A stretch of DNA of 5,970 nucleotides from NCBI GenBank assembly GCA_007128345.1, contig SKXS01000059.1:1-5970 (forward strand). Reading direction: 5' to 3'. The notes under the pieces were generated by a model, which saw only the letters and a list, made by a program, of their open reading frames with translations, was not told where the DNA came from and made no database searches. Below are positions 1 through 5,968 of this stretch, piece by piece (the stretch's first letter is position 1; every line of letters starts with the position of its first letter). Origin of the DNA: Spirochaetia bacterium (GTDB taxonomy: Bacteria > Spirochaetota > Spirochaetia > PWKH01). The position numbers and the translations under genes were made by a program.

Positions 1-1030
1 GGTCATTCTCGTATTGCTCTGCATAGGAGTGACAGCTGCAGCAGGTATATGCTTTCTCGGTGTGCGTCCGGCAACAGCCCAGTTTCCCGGTATCCCGGAA
101 AGTATTGCTGAACTGAAAAAATACCTATCGGCGGACTTGACCAGTGGATCCTGATCAGGGGTGAGCACAGGAGTAACCCGGTGCTGCTCTGGCTTCACTG
201 AGGACCGGGTGCATCCCAGATGCCGCTGGCCCATCACCTGGACACGCAGTTCGAAAAGGAATTTGTTGTGGTTCACGGGGACCAGCGGGGTGCCGGCAAG
301 TCGAATCACCGGCACTTTGATGAAGAGACCATGACGATAAGCCGGTATGTCGATAACGCCGTTGAACTCATCATGTACCTCAGAATCTATCTTGGGAACC
401 ATCACATGTTCCTGCTTGGGCATTCCTGGGGAACATATATCGGGATCCAGCTTGACCAGATCTGATCAATTGTAATATCGGAGTCAGCCAGGTGGCTGGC
501 AATGTGCGGGCCAATGCAATTGCCTATGACTGGCTGCTGCAGCAGGCGGCTTATGCAGATGATGCCGATACGTTGGAAGCGCTCAATACACTGGGAAGAC
601 CGCCTTACTCCCATAGGGAGTATCGAACACTGGCCGAACTGACAGTAAACTACGGTGGTAACTATGACATGGACATGAAGGACATCATTGCAATTACAAT
701 CCTTTTGCCTCTGAGTATGCCGCATGGGATTTCTACCGGATGGTCCGGGGTATGATGAGCGGGGGAGGTCCCCTGCATGACGACCAGCACATGATCCGCA
801 TACATCTTCAAGAAGACTATCCCCGTCTGGATGTTCCCGCCTTTTTTATCATGGGTGACAGGGATTACTATACGCCTCTGGAATTGGTCCAGGAGTATTA
901 CCAGCTGCTGGATGCCCCGATGAAAGGCCTCTACATCATGGAAGATGCGGCCCACGCGCCATTGCTCAAGAATCCCGCGGAATTCGCACGGATACTTGCA
1001 GATATTAAAGAGCGAACCGAAAGGTACTGA
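1..1030 (+). pseudogene. Decayed alpha/beta hydrolase (proline iminopeptidase-like, S33 style), 5' end outside window
   Basis: Remains of one hydrolase gene spread over three frames. Frame 2 (from base 2) encodes a hydrophobic stretch (ILVLLCIGVTAAAGICFLG) that looks like an N-terminal membrane anchor or signal. Near bases 116-121 (a run of A) it shifts to frame 1, giving IPIGGLDQWILIRGE and then LLWLH-stop-GPG. The TGA at 199-201 replaces the first Gly of the HGGPG oxyanion motif. GDQRGAGKS follows, where the family usually has WDQRG (TGG to GGG at 277-279). The nucleophile elbow GHSWG is intact (418-432). A small deletion near 450-460 shifts to frame 3 (VSQVAGNVRANAIAYDW), and another shift near 680-700 leads to YAAWDFYRMVRGM. 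The last part keeps the catalytic Asp (GDRD, codon 863-865) and His (DAAHAP, codon 953-955) and ends at TGA 1028-1030. The triad codons survive, so decay is probably recent. A single homopolymer sequencing error cannot explain four lesions. Substrate is unknown; esterase or aminopeptidase are both possible. Confidence 0.88.
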
Positions 1031-1194
1031 TCATATCGTCAGGCTTTTACAGATGCTTGACCATCACCTTCGATATTCCGCTTCTCCCTAACGAATTCAC
1101 TGCCTGGATAGTGTGTCTGCTTGAAGGTCATCAATATACCCGTCGTCCTTGACAGGTACTGGTTCCTATGCAACCATTAAGGTTTGATTGGGCG

Positions 1195-1222
1195 TTGCCT
1201 GATGTGCACATTGCTTTATAGA
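1195..1222 (+). promoter_or_regulatory. Candidate sigma-70 promoter for the YhcH/RidA operon
   Basis: TTGCCT (1195-1200) and TATAGA (1217-1222) match the -35 and -10 consensus at 4 of 6 positions each and are 16 bases apart. Transcription would start near 1229-1231 and leave a leader of about 93 bases before the ATG at 1323. The -10 lies inside the inverted repeat at 1211-1231, which suggests repression at this site. The promoter is inferred by eye. A perfect TTGACA at 1149-1154 has no suitable -10 and was not chosen. Confidence 0.45.
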
Positions 1223-1231
1223 GTAAAGCAA
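1211..1231. promoter_or_regulatory. Perfect 8-5-8 inverted repeat, candidate operator
   Basis: TTGCTTTA (1211-1218) and TAAAGCAA (1224-1231) are exact reverse complements separated by TAGAG. The repeat covers the candidate -10 and the expected start of transcription, the usual place for a repressor operator. Being AT-rich with a short spacer and no following T-run, it fits a dimeric regulator site better than a terminator. The regulator is not in this window and I cannot name its family. Confidence 0.5.
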
Positions 1232-1270
1232 AAACACTATGTACCGTTAGGCGCCAGTCGCCGATCGGTG

Positions 1271-1307
1271 CTGCTCCCGCTGAGTTGATAATATCGGCAG
1301 GGAGCAG
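1271..1307 (+). promoter_or_regulatory. Leader hairpin abutting the ribosome binding site
   Basis: CTGCTCCC (1271-1278) pairs perfectly with GGGAGCAG (1300-1307). Above it, past one bulged A, GCTGA (1279-1283) pairs with TCGGC (1294-1298, one G-T wobble), leaving a loop of about 10 bases. The 3' arm ends inside the Shine-Dalgarno sequence AGAAGGA (1306-1312), which sits 10 bases before the ATG at 1323. No T-run follows, so it is not an intrinsic terminator. It could modulate translation start or mRNA stability; no known riboswitch class is recognised. Confidence 0.45.
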
Positions 1308-1322
1308 AAGGATGGTACCTGT

Positions 1323-1772
1323 ATGGTAGTTGATCATCTTGCTGACTGCGAAACCTACTATGTGTTCGGAGAGCGATTCAAGAAAGCCTTTGAGTTCCTG
1401 AAGACCCATGATATTCGGGAGATGGAAGTCGGACGTCATGACATAGACGGGGACGATGTGTTTATTCTCGTGCAGGAGTATACATCCAAAACCATCGACA
1501 ACTGCGGTCTTGAAGCGCACGAGAAGTATGCGGACGTGCACTATGTGGCCGAAGGATTTGAGTATCTCGGATATGCGCACGTATCACGCTGCAGGGAGAC
1601 AAAACCCTACGATCCGGTTCCTGATGCGAAGTTCTTCGAGAAAGAATGCCAGTTTGTCCTGCTTCAGGAAGGAGACATCGCCATAGTGTTCCCCCATGAT
1701 GTCCATATGCCGCAGAAACGGGCGCTCGTAGGGGTTCCGGTAAGAAAGGCCTGCATCAAGGTCCGCGTTTAG
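1323..1772 (+). CDS. YhcH/YjgK/YiaL (DUF386) family protein, NanQ-like
   Basis: A 149-residue protein, full length for this family of cytoplasmic cupin-like (double-stranded beta-helix) proteins. Family features seen: MVVDHL start, GERFKKAFEFLK (16-27), IDGDDVF (41-47), EAHEKYADVHYVAEG (64-78), a YDP segment, EGDIAIVFPHDVHMP (116-130) and the basic C-terminus VRKACIKVRV. H66, H73 and H128 are candidate pocket or metal residues by analogy. Established knowledge: E. coli YhcH (NanQ) opens or interconverts sialic acid anomers, and the paralogues YiaL and YjgK belong to other sugar loci. The substrate here is therefore a sugar or sugar acid, but which one is not shown. The start is supported by AGAAGGA at 1306-1312. 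The RidA-type gene follows after 24 bases, so the two probably share one mRNA. The upstream palindrome and leader hairpin suggest regulated expression. No sialic acid lyase or transporter is visible nearby, so the specific NanQ function is inference. Confidence 0.93.
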   Translation: MVVDHLADCETYYVFGERFKKAFEFLKTHDIREMEVGRHDIDGDDVFILVQEYTSKTIDNCGLEAHEKYADVHYVAEGFEYLGYAHVSRCRETKPYDPVPDAKFFEKECQFVLLQEGDIAIVFPHDVHMPQKRALVGVPVRKACIKVRV

Positions 1773-1796
1773 TGCAGATCATCTAAGGAGTATGCT

Positions 1797-2168
1797 ATGG
1801 CTAAGAGAGTAATTATCAACCGTGAAGAAGGGACAATCTATTCTCCCGCGATCCGTGTCGGGGATCTGGTATTCACAAGGGGGATTATCGGGGCAGATGC
1901 TGACGGGAAGCCTGCCCCTGACATCAGGAGCCAAGCCCGCATCTGCATGGAAGAACTGAAGTCGCTTCTGGAAGACGCGGGCACATCCATAGACAATGCT
2001 GTCAAGGTGCTGGCCTTCGTTATTGATCTCAAAGACCGAGCCGTCTTCAATGAAGTATACCGTGAGTATTTCCATGCGGACCCTCCCGCGCGCTCCTGCG
2101 TTGCAGTCACCGACCTTGGTGAGGGCGTCCTGCTGGAACTGGAATGTATTGCGTGCATGCCTGATTAA
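1797..2168 (+). CDS. RidA/YjgF/UK114 family protein (2-iminoacid deaminase-like)
   Basis: A 123-residue protein, normal for the small trimeric RidA family. These proteins hydrolyse reactive enamine/imine intermediates released by PLP enzymes or act in related degradative pathways. Visible hallmarks: YSPAIRVGDLVF (15-26), a mid-protein helix (RSQARICMEELKSLLEDAGTS), DNAVKVLAFVIDLKD (66-80), FNEVYREYF (84-92), PPARSCVAV (96-104) and LLELECIA (112-119). R99 and E114 align with the catalytic Arg105 and Glu120 of E. coli RidA, and C101 with its Cys107. One departure: the usual SGQ after LVF is replaced by TRGI (27-30), so it may belong to a RidA subgroup other than the archetype. The start is set by TAAGGAG at 1784-1790, 6 bases before the ATG. 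It is the second gene of an operon with the YhcH-like gene and is followed by a strong terminator. Family is certain; the exact substrate is not. Confidence 0.93.
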   Translation: MAKRVIINREEGTIYSPAIRVGDLVFTRGIIGADADGKPAPDIRSQARICMEELKSLLEDAGTSIDNAVKVLAFVIDLKDRAVFNEVYREYFHADPPARSCVAVTDLGEGVLLELECIACMPD

Positions 2169-2189
2169 GAACTGCGATTCTCCGGACCA

Positions 2190-2225
2190 ATAAACCCCAG
2201 GCATGTTTATTTGCCTGGGGTTTAT
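2190..2225. terminator. Intrinsic terminator, probably bidirectional
   Basis: A perfect 14-bp stem: 2190-2203 pairs with 2212-2225 around an 8-base loop (TGTTTATT). The core is CCCCAGGCA/TGCCTGGGG, flanked by AT pairs that supply a short T-rich tail on either strand. It lies 22 bases after the RidA-type stop. The opposing FAD gene ends at 2458, so it can stop both convergent operons. The T-tail on either strand is short; an additional T7 lies at 2239-2245 on the + strand. Confidence 0.82.
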
Positions 2226-2457
2226 AGATGCTCACATGTTTTTTTGATGCAATCAGGCATCATATGCACATTGAGCAAGCACTGTGTTTTTTCCCGCCTG
2301 CTTATGTAATCTCACCGCAGTGATTACGCATACTGGCTCATACTGAGGTGATTTGATTGCCCCTCGTATCCAAACGGCTTTACCATGGGTGGCTCACGAC
2401 CAATAGCACCGAACATGAATTTCGGCAGCTCATTATCCCGTTCCTGCAAGGCAGCTG
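2226..2457. other. Convergent intergenic region without a supported gene
   Basis: About 230 bases between the terminator and the stop of the FAD gene. Small structures seen: T7 at 2239-2245, a 6-bp hairpin TGATGC/GCATCA (2245-2250/2257-2262), GTAATC/GATTAC (2306-2311/2322-2327), and a direct repeat of CATACTG (2329-2335 and 2339-2345). Short open frames on both strands lack a good ribosome binding site and resemble no family I know. It is most likely the long 3' untranslated region of the - strand operon, possibly with unrecognisable gene debris. Confidence 0.5.
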
Positions 2458-4062
2458 CTATGTTAGTTCTTTTATCACCCTGTCTGCAGCCAATTTCCCA
2501 GTCAACAGTGATATGGGAAGCCCTGAGGGACTGTATGCCCACTGACCGGCCTGGTAGATATGCTTCATAGGCGTCACTACGGACCGTGATACCTGCTGCA
2601 TCTGGTGGACGGCGGGCATCATGTCTGTATCAAAGGACCATCCGGTTATTGCTCCCTGGGCGTTGCCTGTCAGCCGTTCAATTGACAACGGAGTGCTTAC
2701 AAACCGGTCCAGGATTTTTTTACTGAGCCCTGGGTAGATACTCCGTGAGAACACCCCGATGATATACTTGCAGCACATCTCCTTGTACTCTTCATACCAC
2801 CCTGCCCTGTCGACCTGGGATAGCAGATCATACGAAAACACGCAGCTGATGATCAGCCCTGTCTTACCTGCAGGAGCCATGGATGAATCCTTGAGCACCG
2901 GTATGGATATCTCATAGGTAGTATACTTCAGATACTCCTGCGTATAATCCATTACCCGTTGCGACTCCTCCGGGGTAGCGTCATACTGCCCTAGCAGCTT
3001 TTCCAGCTGCATAGCATGGATATTCCCCAACCCCCGTGAGTCGGGGGTATAAAAGAAATGTCCATCAGATATCTTTGCAAAGTACTCGGGTTTTTCATCC
3101 ACCGACAGGAAGAGGGATAAAACCGATTCACCTCCCCTGTTCCCTTCAAGCTGATGCCGCCTGTGCTGTATGGATTCTTTCATCGGGCTGTCAGGCATAC
3201 GGTGCATGTCAATGGAGGCGTAGAGGGTATTCAGGTCGCAGCACCAGATCAGTTTATCATATGACCAGGTCTCCCCACGCGCATCCGTTACCGTCTGCCC
3301 CAGCGGATCAACTTCAGCTAGAGCCGTATTGGTATGCACCTCCGCCTGCTGAGCTCTTACATACTCGGCAAGCAGCTTGGTCAGCGTACCCGTACCGCCT
3401 TTAGGATACAGGTAATCGAGATACACACTGAAATAACTCATCGCAAAGAACGCGGGAGTCTTTGTAAAGAAGTGCTGGCCGATGACGCCTTTAAGCGATG
3501 CATTGTCCGTCAGCTTGTCCAGAAATTTCTCGACAGGTTCGTTCATCCTGTTAATTTTCCCGATAGTCCCTATGAACTTGAACATCCAGGGCAAGAGGGT
3601 CCTGAATATGTAGCGGTAGTCTCGTTTCAGATCCTTGAACAGGGGATTTTCTATCCCGTAGATGACCTCCATATCCTTCATTATTGAAGTAATGACCTGC
3701 AGGATGCGGTGAATGTCTTCACGACTTTCCGGATAGAATGATTCCAGCAGCTCTCCATATCCGTTCAGTGACTCCTTTGAAGCAAGCGACAGTACGGTAT
3801 CCTCTATGCCAATGGATACCGTGCTCGGCACATAGTCCAAGGGGATGCCGAGCTGGGAGAACATAGACAGGATGATGCCGGAATCCTCAACAGCGCGCAG
3901 TCCCATATCGAAGGTAAATCCGTTCCTGGTGACAGACTTGACCAGTCCGCCGAGCTCATCCTGTTTCTCGAAAAGGGCAACAGCAAGACCCTTTCGTGCG
4001 GTATACGCCGCCGCAGTCAGGCCGGCAGCACCGCCTCCTGCAATTAGTACATCATACTTCAT
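2458..4062 (-). CDS. NAD(P)/FAD-dependent oxidoreductase, phytoene desaturase/RetSat-like
   Basis: A 534-residue flavoprotein, close to the usual length of CrtI-type desaturases and retinol saturases. The N-terminus has the dinucleotide-binding fold: DVLIAGGGAAGLTAA with G9, G11 and G14, and E32 at the end of strand 2 to hold the FAD ribose. The ELGG and FDMGLRAVEDSG segments follow. The C-terminus carries the second FAD-contact motif, AGQWAYSPSGLPISLLTGKLAA (505-526). No signal peptide is seen; the variable middle is the likely hydrophobic-substrate part, perhaps membrane-associated. Family members oxidise or reduce C-C bonds of polyenes, retinoids or other isoprenoids; the substrate here is unknown. 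The ATG overlaps the end of the SDR gene by 11 bases and has AGGA 7 bases before it, so the two are translationally coupled. It is the last gene of the four-gene - strand operon. No lesion is visible. Confidence 0.92.
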   Translation of the reverse strand: MKYDVLIAGGGAAGLTAAAYTARKGLAVALFEKQDELGGLVKSVTRNGFTFDMGLRAVEDSGIILSMFSQLGIPLDYVPSTVSIGIEDTVLSLASKESLNGYGELLESFYPESREDIHRILQVITSIMKDMEVIYGIENPLFKDLKRDYRYIFRTLLPWMFKFIGTIGKINRMNEPVEKFLDKLTDNASLKGVIGQHFFTKTPAFFAMSYFSVYLDYLYPKGGTGTLTKLLAEYVRAQQAEVHTNTALAEVDPLGQTVTDARGETWSYDKLIWCCDLNTLYASIDMHRMPDSPMKESIQHRRHQLEGNRGGESVLSLFLSVDEKPEYFAKISDGHFFYTPDSRGLGNIHAMQLEKLLGQYDATPEESQRVMDYTQEYLKYTTYEISIPVLKDSSMAPAGKTGLIISCVFSYDLLSQVDRAGWYEEYKEMCCKYIIGVFSRSIYPGLSKKILDRFVSTPLSIERLTGNAQGAITGWSFDTDMMPAVHQMQQVSRSVVTPMKHIYQAGQWAYSPSGLPISLLTGKLAADRVIKELT

Positions 4063-4993
4063 CTGGTAATCCTGTCATCTCGAGAGTTTTTTTCCACAAC
4101 ACAGCGCCTGCCGCACGGTCAAGCGCGTGGGGTGCCGGTTTTTCCAGATGGGTAAGGTTGAAGTACTTCCCTGTTATACCTGCAACGCGTTCATCAGCTG
4201 CGAGATAATGAATCGATTCCCCTGATATCTTCACATCCTTCAGCAATTTCCACAGCAGCTTGTCATGGTAGAAGGCATAAAGAGGTCCGTTATTGCTGCC
4301 GATATTGGTACGTACTTCTCCGGGATGCATGGCATTTATGACTACACTGGTTCCCTCCAACCGCTCAGCAAACTCCCACATCGACAACAGCTGTGCCGTC
4401 TTTGACGCCCCGTATCCGCGAAGTCCTGTATAGAGCCGCTTTTCCCAGTTCAAGTCGTCTACATTGAATCCGTTAAACCGGTGCCCTTGGGAACTGACCT
4501 GAATTATTCTTGCCGATGCCTGCCTTTTCATCTTAGGAATCAGGCGGTGCGTAAGGATGAACGACGCGAGATAGTTTACGCAGAATACAGATTCCATTCC
4601 GTCTTCAGTATAGCGTTTGCGTGTGGAGTGGATACCCGCACTGTTGATCAGGATGTCGATGCGGTCAACCTCATCAATGATCTGCTTGCAAGCCAGTTTC
4701 ACCTCTTTGAGCACCTTGAAATCTGCTATGACATACTGTGCCCTGCAGCCGAAGCTGCCCTGCAGTTCCTGTATGACCTGCTTCACCTTGCGTTCATTTC
4801 TTGCCACAAGCACCAGGTCACCCCCGAAACGGGCCAGTTCCTGTGCCGCAGAAAGGCCTACCCCGGAAGTTGCTCCCGTAATAACTGCGGTTTTCCCTGC
4901 AAGTGATGCCTGGGATCTCAGATGCGGAGTCCTGGTGTTTTGCATCATCTCCTTCATGTCTGCAATTCTATATTCCCTCAGGTATCTGAACAT
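4052..4993 (-). CDS. Short-chain dehydrogenase/reductase, retinol dehydrogenase-like
   Basis: A 313-residue classical SDR with a 30-residue N-terminal lead. Rossmann motif TGATSGVG (39-46); R65 after strand 2 (LVARNERK) favours NADP(H). The structural motif NSAG is at 117-120. The catalytic tetrad is complete: N140 (VNYLASF), S168 (QVSSQGH), Y194 and K198 (YGASK). MHPGEVRTNIG follows at 222-232. The DLNW and APHALDR segments and the overall layout resemble retinol dehydrogenase/protochlorophyllide-reductase-like SDRs, which interconvert hydrophobic alcohols and carbonyls. The start at 4993 lies 3 bases after the stop of the NTF2-like gene, with AGGAAG (5006-5011) 12 bases upstream, a slightly long spacing. 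In-frame ATGs at residues 13, 16 and 17 are alternatives, and the Rossmann fold would be intact with any of them. The 3' end overlaps the FAD gene by 11 bases, so both enzymes are made together and may act on the same substrate. Confidence 0.93.
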   Translation of the reverse strand: MFRYLREYRIADMKEMMQNTRTPHLRSQASLAGKTAVITGATSGVGLSAAQELARFGGDLVLVARNERKVKQVIQELQGSFGCRAQYVIADFKVLKEVKLACKQIIDEVDRIDILINSAGIHSTRKRYTEDGMESVFCVNYLASFILTHRLIPKMKRQASARIIQVSSQGHRFNGFNVDDLNWEKRLYTGLRGYGASKTAQLLSMWEFAERLEGTSVVINAMHPGEVRTNIGSNNGPLYAFYHDKLLWKLLKDVKISGESIHYLAADERVAGITGKYFNLTHLEKPAPHALDRAAGAVLWKKTLEMTGLPDEV

Positions 4994-4996
4994 AGG

Positions 4997-5461
4997 CTAT
5001 CCGAACTTCCTGCGCATGAACTTTCTGTAGATTTTCCCGAATCGCGGGATATTATCGAAGATGTCCCCCCAGAGATCATAGTAGTCCCTCTGCTCAATGA
5101 TCAGCAATTCTTCATTCAGGGTCAACTTTGTGCATCCGTACAGGGTTGAACTTGGGAACTTCTTGAACATCATCGTCATCTCCCACTGCATGAATATGAC
5201 ATGATCAGTTTGAGCAATTGACAGAATATTCATGTGAAGCTCACGGCACCGGACAGCAAGGCGGTTGCACACTTCCTCAAAGGCAGCCTTCCCCTTCACT
5301 TGCTGAATTGAATCCTGAAACAGGATGTCCTCATGGTAGTAGGGAAACAGGTGAGACCAGTCGGGTTTTCCGCTGGTATTGTAGGTTCTCGTCCATTGTT
5401 CCCTGATGACTTCACTATTTACTTGCTTCTTCACATCCATCCTCTGCGTTTTACCCCTCAT
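4997..5461 (-). CDS. NTF2/SnoaL-like small alpha+beta barrel protein
   Basis: A 154-residue protein with the look of the SnoaL-like/NTF2 superfamily. The N-terminal helix (IREQWTRTYNTSG) leads into LFPYYHEDILFQDSIQQVKG (38-57), the typical segment with acidic and His residues lining the cone-shaped pocket (Y42, H43, D45, D50). Beta strands follow (VIFMQWEMTMMF, STLYGCTKLTL), then EQRDYYDLWGDIFDNIP (123-139) and a very basic tail (KIYRKFMRRKFG). Members include polyketide cyclases, steroid isomerases, limonene-epoxide hydrolase-like enzymes and non-enzymatic binders, so the reaction is open. The ATG overlaps the stop of the membrane-protein gene (ATGA), implying translational coupling. A GTG start at 5434 (residue 10) with AGAGG 6 bases before it is a real alternative. 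The neighbouring SDR and flavoenzyme suggest it binds or rearranges their substrate. Confidence 0.87.
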   Translation of the reverse strand: MRGKTQRMDVKKQVNSEVIREQWTRTYNTSGKPDWSHLFPYYHEDILFQDSIQQVKGKAAFEEVCNRLAVRCRELHMNILSIAQTDHVIFMQWEMTMMFKKFPSSTLYGCTKLTLNEELLIIEQRDYYDLWGDIFDNIPRFGKIYRKFMRRKFG

Positions 5462-5904
5462 GCACCCTGGAAATTTACCAGGTAGATAATCAATGCCGCA
5501 GCAAAGATGACCACAAATCCAGCAATCATAATGCCCAATGTTTTTGAATAGCCCTTCGGGGTTATCTGACCGGCTTCATCCATCTGCCTGATTCCCGGAT
5601 ACAATCGGGAAAAAAAGGTGAGGATCGAGAATATCAGGGCTATCACGCTGAACACCTTCGTAGATGCATCTCCGGTGATTATGATACCGATGAGCAGCAC
5701 AATGAAGATCAGTTTTGTACCCGCTACCCAATTGATCAGGTAGGTCACCAGAGCATGCACATCAGGATCAGCTTTAGATTTTTCATAGGCGTTGAAAATG
5801 CCGATGCTGTTCCCCCGGCGCATCCCCGGGGCCAGATAGAGCATCAGCACATTTGACAGTTCCAGCAGCGCGAATATGATCAGCACGACAGAAAGTATAT
5901 CCAT
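5458..5904 (-). CDS. Small membrane protein with four predicted helices, unknown function
   Basis: A 148-residue hydrophobic protein with likely transmembrane segments near 3-24, 54-76, 82-99 and 123-143. Between helices 1 and 2 is a charged loop (GMRRGN, then AYEKSKADPDVHALV); between 3 and 4 is LYPGIRQMDEAGQITPKGYSK. I do not recognise a named family or catalytic motif. The start at 5904 is chosen because GGGGAG (5911-5916) lies exactly 6 bases upstream. The frame can be extended to an ATG at 5940, but that adds 12 polar residues (MRVCVDDYGEIA) and has no good ribosome binding site. It is the first gene of the four-gene operon, and its stop overlaps the start of the NTF2-like gene. Position suggests a membrane partner of the downstream redox enzymes, or an export or anchoring role; this is inference. 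Confidence 0.83.
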   Translation of the reverse strand: MDILSVVLIIFALLELSNVLMLYLAPGMRRGNSIGIFNAYEKSKADPDVHALVTYLINWVAGTKLIFIVLLIGIIITGDASTKVFSVIALIFSILTFFSRLYPGIRQMDEAGQITPKGYSKTLGIMIAGFVVIFAAALIIYLVNFQGA

Positions 5905-5910
5905 GGCTAT

Positions 5911-5916
5911 CTCCCC
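5911..5916 (-). promoter_or_regulatory. Ribosome binding site that sets the first gene's start
   Basis: GGGGAG on the - strand, 6 bases before the ATG at 5904. It decides against the longer reading frame that begins at 5940. Confidence 0.8.
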
Positions 5917-5953
5917 ATAATCATCTACGCATACCCGCATTAATTGTAAATTC

Positions 5954-5968
5954 TTCGCGAAAATTATA
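5954..5968 (-). promoter_or_regulatory. Promoter -10 (TATAAT) with adjacent TTCGCGAA palindrome
   Basis: On the - strand a perfect TATAAT occupies 5968-5963. Just downstream, at 5961-5954, is the self-complementary octamer TTCGCGAA, where the start of transcription would fall. The leader would be about 50 bases before the ATG at 5904. The -35 lies outside the window, so the promoter cannot be fully judged. A palindrome at the start site could be a repressor (for example TetR-type) operator; that is inference. Confidence 0.5.

Noticed and set aside
199..201. TGA in the hydrolase read as selenocysteine
   Set aside because: The position is normally Gly, not Cys, and the gene also has several frame changes, so it is a nonsense mutation.
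402..955. Open frames on the - strand across the hydrolase remains
   Set aside because: The + strand keeps recognisable hydrolase motifs across this stretch; the antisense frames resemble nothing and are by-products.
1149..1154. Perfect TTGACA as a promoter -35
   Set aside because: No acceptable -10 lies 16-18 bases downstream; the TTGCCT/TATAGA pair at 1195-1222 is better placed.
1131..1580. 149-residue open frame on the - strand opposite the YhcH-like gene
   Set aside because: It overlaps a certain gene, has no family resemblance, and no ribosome binding site or operon context. The equal length to the YhcH-like protein is a coincidence.
2245..2262. TGATGC/GCATCA hairpin as a terminator for the - strand operon
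   Set aside because: On the - strand it is followed by an A-run, not a T-run; the 2190-2225 stem is the better terminator.
2324..2570. Short open frames on both strands around the end of the flavoenzyme gene
   Set aside because: They partly overlap the flavoenzyme C-terminus in other frames, lack a good ribosome binding site, and match no family I know.
3036..3687. Overlapping + strand open frames of 117-122 residues inside the flavoenzyme gene
   Set aside because: They lie antisense to a well-supported 534-residue flavoprotein and have compositions typical of antisense reading, without domains.
4481..5030. + strand open frames of 137-141 residues opposite the SDR
   Set aside because: The SDR on the other strand has all catalytic motifs; these frames are its antisense shadows.
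5905..5940. 12-residue N-terminal extension of the membrane protein
   Set aside because: The GGGGAG site 6 bases before 5904 fits the shorter start, and the extension is polar and overlaps the likely leader.
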